Shown here: one piece after another, positions 60,784 to 64,000 of the stretch
Layout: the number at the start of each line of letters is the position of its first letter
Position numbering within the stretch: the first letter of the stretch is position 1
DNA from: an uncultured Bacteroidales bacterium
GTDB taxonomy: Bacteria > Bacteroidota > Bacteroidia > Bacteroidales > Paludibacteraceae
Length of the DNA stretch: 64,000 nucleotides
Direction of reading: 5' to 3'
Assembly: GCA_902784585.1 (NCBI GenBank)
Contig: CACZVM010000007.1
Span: 1-64,000, forward strand
Program-made: the position numbers and the translations under genes
Notes under the pieces: model-generated
What the model saw: only the letters and a program-made list of their open reading frames with translations
What the model was told of the DNA's origin: nothing
Databases searched by the model: none

Positions 60784-63700
60784 TCATCTCCATATTTGTC
60801 CAAACATCGTATATACGTGCCCGTTGCGCATGATCAGTACATGGCCGTCTCGTATCAGTTTACGTGCATCCGAAGCCGCCTCTTGCTCTTCTGCCGGATC
60901 AAAACCGGTCAGGATAGGATTCGTATTCTCCGGCACATAACCGCTGCGGCGGATATAATAGCGCACCTCATGGCTGTTGGCCGGTGTCTCTATCTCCAGA
61001 CATATACCATCGATGATGGTTCGTTCGCTTTGCGTCTGCGCATCGTAGAGCACAAGTTCTCCATCTATCGCATTGACACCTGTGAACCATAGTTGCGTGG
61101 TAGGTGCGAAACTGAGCTTACTCATGTAAAATGAGATAGGTACGTTGACCACAGAGTCCAGCAGGTCTATACTCAATCCGTAGCCGTTCTCTACCGCGTA
61201 GATATTAAACGGCGTAGCCGGATAAGAGGTTGCCGAGTACTTGCTGATATTCACCGTCGTCAGAACCGCATCCTCACCCTTACGGATCGCATTGTCGTAT
61301 CCTTGACCGAGCAGCAGTCGCGTCGTGCAGCGCTGCGAAGCGGCATTGGTAGCCGTCACGGTCATGATACCCTTGCTGCGTCCCGACGCGTTCACGCGTC
61401 TTGGTGCAGGCAAAACAGGCGGAGTGGGTGCTACTGTTACTACACGACTCGTGTTGAGCCGTAGCGTCTTCTCGCTGACGGATGATTTCGCATTCACCAC
61501 CATCGCATGCATTGGCGGCAAGTAGCGCGCCAAAGTGGTGATGGTATCCCGCGTAGCGTCTGCAGTAGCCTTGTTCACTACCCTCCATAGACCCGTTGCA
61601 TCAATATAGCGGAACTCCAGTTCCAGATCATTGTCTGCAATGAAGCCCCATATATCAATATAGCCCATCGTAGGATTACCGAAGACGAAGGTGGTGTTCG
61701 CGTTCGCCTTGGTGATGGTATAGGTCTGCTGCGTGGCTTCACCCGGATAGAACGCCAGTTTACCGGCTGTGGTATCTGGCGACAAGGTAGTTCTCATCGC
61801 GCGCAGGTTATCCTCATAGAGTTCATCTGCACGATCGCCGGAAGCATAGTAATAATAGTATCGGTCATCGCTCTTCGGCAGACGTACAACGGCATCATTA
61901 TTGGCTGCCGTGCGTGTATAGACGGCCCATCCCTGTGCAGGCGGCAGCGAGAGCGTGAGCGCATTGGTCACTTTCGACCAGTCGGATTCGCTCAAGGTAT
62001 CGTTCTCCACATTGCTGCCATTACCTACCTTCACGATGGTGCGGTCGAAGACAGACGGGTAGAACGAAGCATTACCTGTAGTATGCGAACGGCCACTCGC
62101 GTCAAACTCACCTACCGACCACATCTTTGTTTCGCCGGAAAGGTCCGCATTCGCCATAAAGAGGTCGCCGCTGATCATACCCGTCACCGGTGCGGAACGC
62201 AGCGCCCATTTATTATACGGGAGCGTCATATCTACCACAGCCACGTCGTAGGAAAGACGCTGCTGCTGACTGATGGCGGCACCCGGCAAGAAACGGATAT
62301 CATCGCAGATGTTATACGCAAAGCCTACATGCTTAACCGAGTCTTTCGAAGATATACTGCTCGGGTCCGGCAGGTTCGGATACGGCATACCATCTCCTAC
62401 GGCAGAGATGATGATATCGGTGGTAGGCAGCGGAGCAAATCGTCCTATATTAGGTATCGTATCATTATTCACATCAACGCCTATCCAGTTGTTCGGGTTG
62501 TTCCAGCGGTTGTCCTCTGCACTCTGGGGCGCCCAACGCAGATAGTCAGGAACAAGGCCGAGTGTGAATGGTATCGTACCGATAGGGCAGCCGTCCGCAC
62601 CTTCCAGCGAACCCGTCAGACCCTGCATGAGGATACCAAAGGTATAGTGGTATCCCTGACGCATCTGATAGTTGTTGGAGGGGGATGGGTGAAGAACGAT
62701 GTTATGGCCTTTCAGGTAATAGCCCGAGTTGTCGCCTCCGAAGTTATATACTCTGTCCGGCTCCAGGTTCAGTCGGTGAACACCCTCATAATAATCGGGG
62801 TCATCGGTCGAAAGGAGCGTGATCGAATGGAGCGCCGCAGAGGGCATGATGGAGTCGATATAGAGGGAGAACTCACCATTGGCCGTTCGCTCGTTCACCA
62901 GTACCTTGATCGGCATATTCATCTCCGTCGAGTCGCGCTGGATACCGCCGACGATCAAGGGAACGCCGCCACCCAAGGTGGACTTGAGTTTGATCACCAT
63001 CGGCGTAGGACATACCTCCATATGGTTCTTGTATATGTCCTCCGAACCGGTACCCAGAATCGGGAAGATAACATATTGCAAAGAGTCATTTTTCGCAACC
63101 GAGGCGGTTATCTGCGACTGATAGAGCATCAGGAAACCGTTATTCACCAGATGCGACAGAATCACATACGGATCGTAGTGACTTCCGGGCTCCGGCTCGT
63201 GAGTACCGTTGATAGATACCTTCTCACTCTTTTGTGTGAGCAACATGTTATTATGGTTCACCTCCGTCAGACTGCGGGCAAACCGGTTCTGATCGGAAGC
63301 AGCCTCACAACGCAAGATATCCTTGATCACTTTCTTGATATCGCTGTATTTGTAGCCGTAACGCTCCAGGCTGGACACATCCGATGTGTCGCCGTAGAGC
63401 AGCCAGTCGTTAGTACACGAACCGTTCACGTCGAGCGGTGCGATGCTATCCAGGAACAGCGAACCCTTGACGCGCACACTCAGATCGTAGGTGGCGTTGG
63501 CACACAGGTTAGTTACCTTCGGATCCTCCTTCTCTTCATTGTCCAGCATGAGAATCATTCGGTTGGTCACATTCAGATTGCTGGTCATGGCGCACTTGTC
63601 GCTCATCAGGCCTTCGTCTGCAGCCGACAGACGCACCGTGTAGGTGTTATCCGCTGTCATCTTGGCATTATGGATGACGTATAGCACCGGACGAACGACA

Positions 63701-64000
63701 CCGTCCAGGTTCTCGTACAGATAGCCCTTGTTGAAGAACGTACCGGTTTTGGTTTTCTGGTAGTTCGCGAATGTCGTATCAAACCGTGTGACGAAATCAG
63801 ACAGGTTGATGAAGATAGAGTCTTCATCGGTCGGCACGTAGTTGTGCGCCGGCATCGGGATATATCCGAAGATCGTATCCGGTGTCGCCGGCTTGTCATC
63901 TATTGCAGGTTTGCCCGGGCGATTTGCCTCATGCAGATAGCCGTCTATCATCGGCACAAAGGAGATAGCGCCGGCCTTGGTCGTTTGCTGAATGGTATAA
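60784..64000 (-). CDS. Large secreted surface protein, 5' end beyond the window
   Basis: The frame is open to the right edge, so only the last 1,072 or so residues are seen; the GTG and ATG codons near 63950 are internal. Repeating beta-rich regions are visible, including RWNNPNNWIGVDVNND and a segment with WALRSAPVTGMISGDLFM and WAVYTRT. I recognise no enzyme motif. The last 27 residues (K-L-I-R-D-G ... I-M-R-N-G ... F-G-Q) match the tails of the amylase and the two giants. The small CTERM-like gene follows 17 nt on. A surface or matrix protein exported by a T9SS-type route is likely, by inference. Confidence 0.8.
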   Translation of the reverse strand, partial: YTIQQTTKAGAISFVPMIDGYLHEANRPGKPAIDDKPATPDTIFGYIPMPAHNYVPTDEDSIFINLSDFVTRFDTTFANYQKTKTGTFFNKGYLYENLDGVVRPVLYVIHNAKMTADNTYTVRLSAADEGLMSDKCAMTSNLNVTNRMILMLDNEEKEDPKVTNLCANATYDLSVRVKGSLFLDSIAPLDVNGSCTNDWLLYGDTSDVSSLERYGYKYSDIKKVIKDILRCEAASDQNRFARSLTEVNHNNMLLTQKSEKVSINGTHEPEPGSHYDPYVILSHLVNNGFLMLYQSQITASVAKNDSLQYVIFPILGTGSEDIYKNHMEVCPTPMVIKLKSTLGGGVPLIVGGIQRDSTEMNMPIKVLVNERTANGEFSLYIDSIMPSAALHSITLLSTDDPDYYEGVHRLNLEPDRVYNFGGDNSGYYLKGHNIVLHPSPSNNYQMRQGYHYTFGILMQGLTGSLEGADGCPIGTIPFTLGLVPDYLRWAPQSAEDNRWNNPNNWIGVDVNNDTIPNIGRFAPLPTTDIIISAVGDGMPYPNLPDPSSISSKDSVKHVGFAYNICDDIRFLPGAAISQQQRLSYDVAVVDMTLPYNKWALRSAPVTGMISGDLFMANADLSGETKMWSVGEFDASGRSHTTGNASFYPSVFDRTIVKVGNGSNVENDTLSESDWSKVTNALTLSLPPAQGWAVYTRTAANNDAVVRLPKSDDRYYYYYASGDRADELYEDNLRAMRTTLSPDTTAGKLAFYPGEATQQTYTITKANANTTFVFGNPTMGYIDIWGFIADNDLELEFRYIDATGLWRVVNKATADATRDTITTLARYLPPMHAMVVNAKSSVSEKTLRLNTSRVVTVAPTPPVLPAPRRVNASGRSKGIMTVTATNAASQRCTTRLLLGQGYDNAIRKGEDAVLTTVNISKYSATSYPATPFNIYAVENGYGLSIDLLDSVVNVPISFYMSKLSFAPTTQLWFTGVNAIDGELVLYDAQTQSERTIIDGICLEIETPANSHEVRYYIRRSGYVPENTNPILTGFDPAEEQEAASDARKLIRDGHVLIMRNGHVYTMFGQIWR

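Noticed and set aside
62083-63684. Plus-strand open frame of 533 codons
   Set aside because: It is the antisense shadow of the right-edge surface protein; rich in His/Arg/Val as such shadows are here.

Overview
The window is a dense stretch of chromosome from a member of the Bacteroidota, almost certainly an uncultured, gut- or rumen-type Bacteroidales. Four signs point there. Recognisable promoters have the Bacteroidota form: a TTTG-like -33 box, about 20 nt, then TAnnTTTG. A GldJ-type lipoprotein and several secreted proteins with type IX secretion (T9SS) style C-terminal tails are present. Dihydropteroate synthase is followed by diadenylate cyclase, as in other Bacteroidota. Most starts lack a Shine-Dalgarno sequence. 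I see no tRNA, rRNA, CRISPR array, phage or intact insertion sequence.

Layout. 0.1-3.9 kb: a Spy/CpxP-like periplasmic protein (minus), then MgtC/SapB and a secreted GH13 alpha-amylase with a starch-binding module (plus). 4.0-8.9 kb: a polyamine ABC importer, potABCD, in which PotC has an extra secreted or periplasmic domain fused to its N-terminus. 9.0-13.7 kb: a large TPR protein and an outer-membrane barrel. 13.7-19.5 kb (minus): glgB, a thioredoxin-like lipoprotein, nagB, cysS and a DUF5715 lipoprotein, apparently one transcription unit. 19.6-29.5 kb (minus): a four-gene surface operon with an outer-membrane barrel, a barrel/OmpA protein with a long coiled repeat, and two paralogous secreted proteins of about 1,100 residues. 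29.7-49.6 kb (minus): two giant secreted proteins (3,129 and about 3,333 residues) built from fibronectin III and choice-of-anchor-J/MAM-like modules. They are separated by an intergenic region with unusual 11-nt and 4-nt tandem arrays. 49.8-51.8 kb: gldJ and gcvH (minus). 51.9-53.5 kb: folP and dacA (plus). 53.4-54.4 kb: another outer-membrane barrel (minus). 54.5-56.6 kb: metG (plus). 56.7-60.3 kb: hflX, hpt and a phosphohexomutase (minus). 60.3-64.0 kb: a small protein with a CTERM-like tail, preceded by a large secreted protein cut by the right edge (minus).

Working together, the starch genes cover secreted breakdown (amylase) and glycogen-type storage (GlgB). The surface operon, the two giants, the edge protein, the barrels and GldJ form a cell-surface display programme that depends on T9SS-type export. 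The most interesting patterns are: (1) a shared, non-canonical C-terminal tail on four unrelated secreted proteins; (2) the PotC fusion; (3) short tandem arrays, with a different unit at each site, sitting on gene junctions and forming start codons, stop codons, signal-peptide cores and linkers; (4) terminator hairpins whose loops carry the next gene's -33 box; (5) a possible shared upstream element at three surface-protein promoters. All functions are inferred from sequence features and remembered family knowledge; no database search was run.
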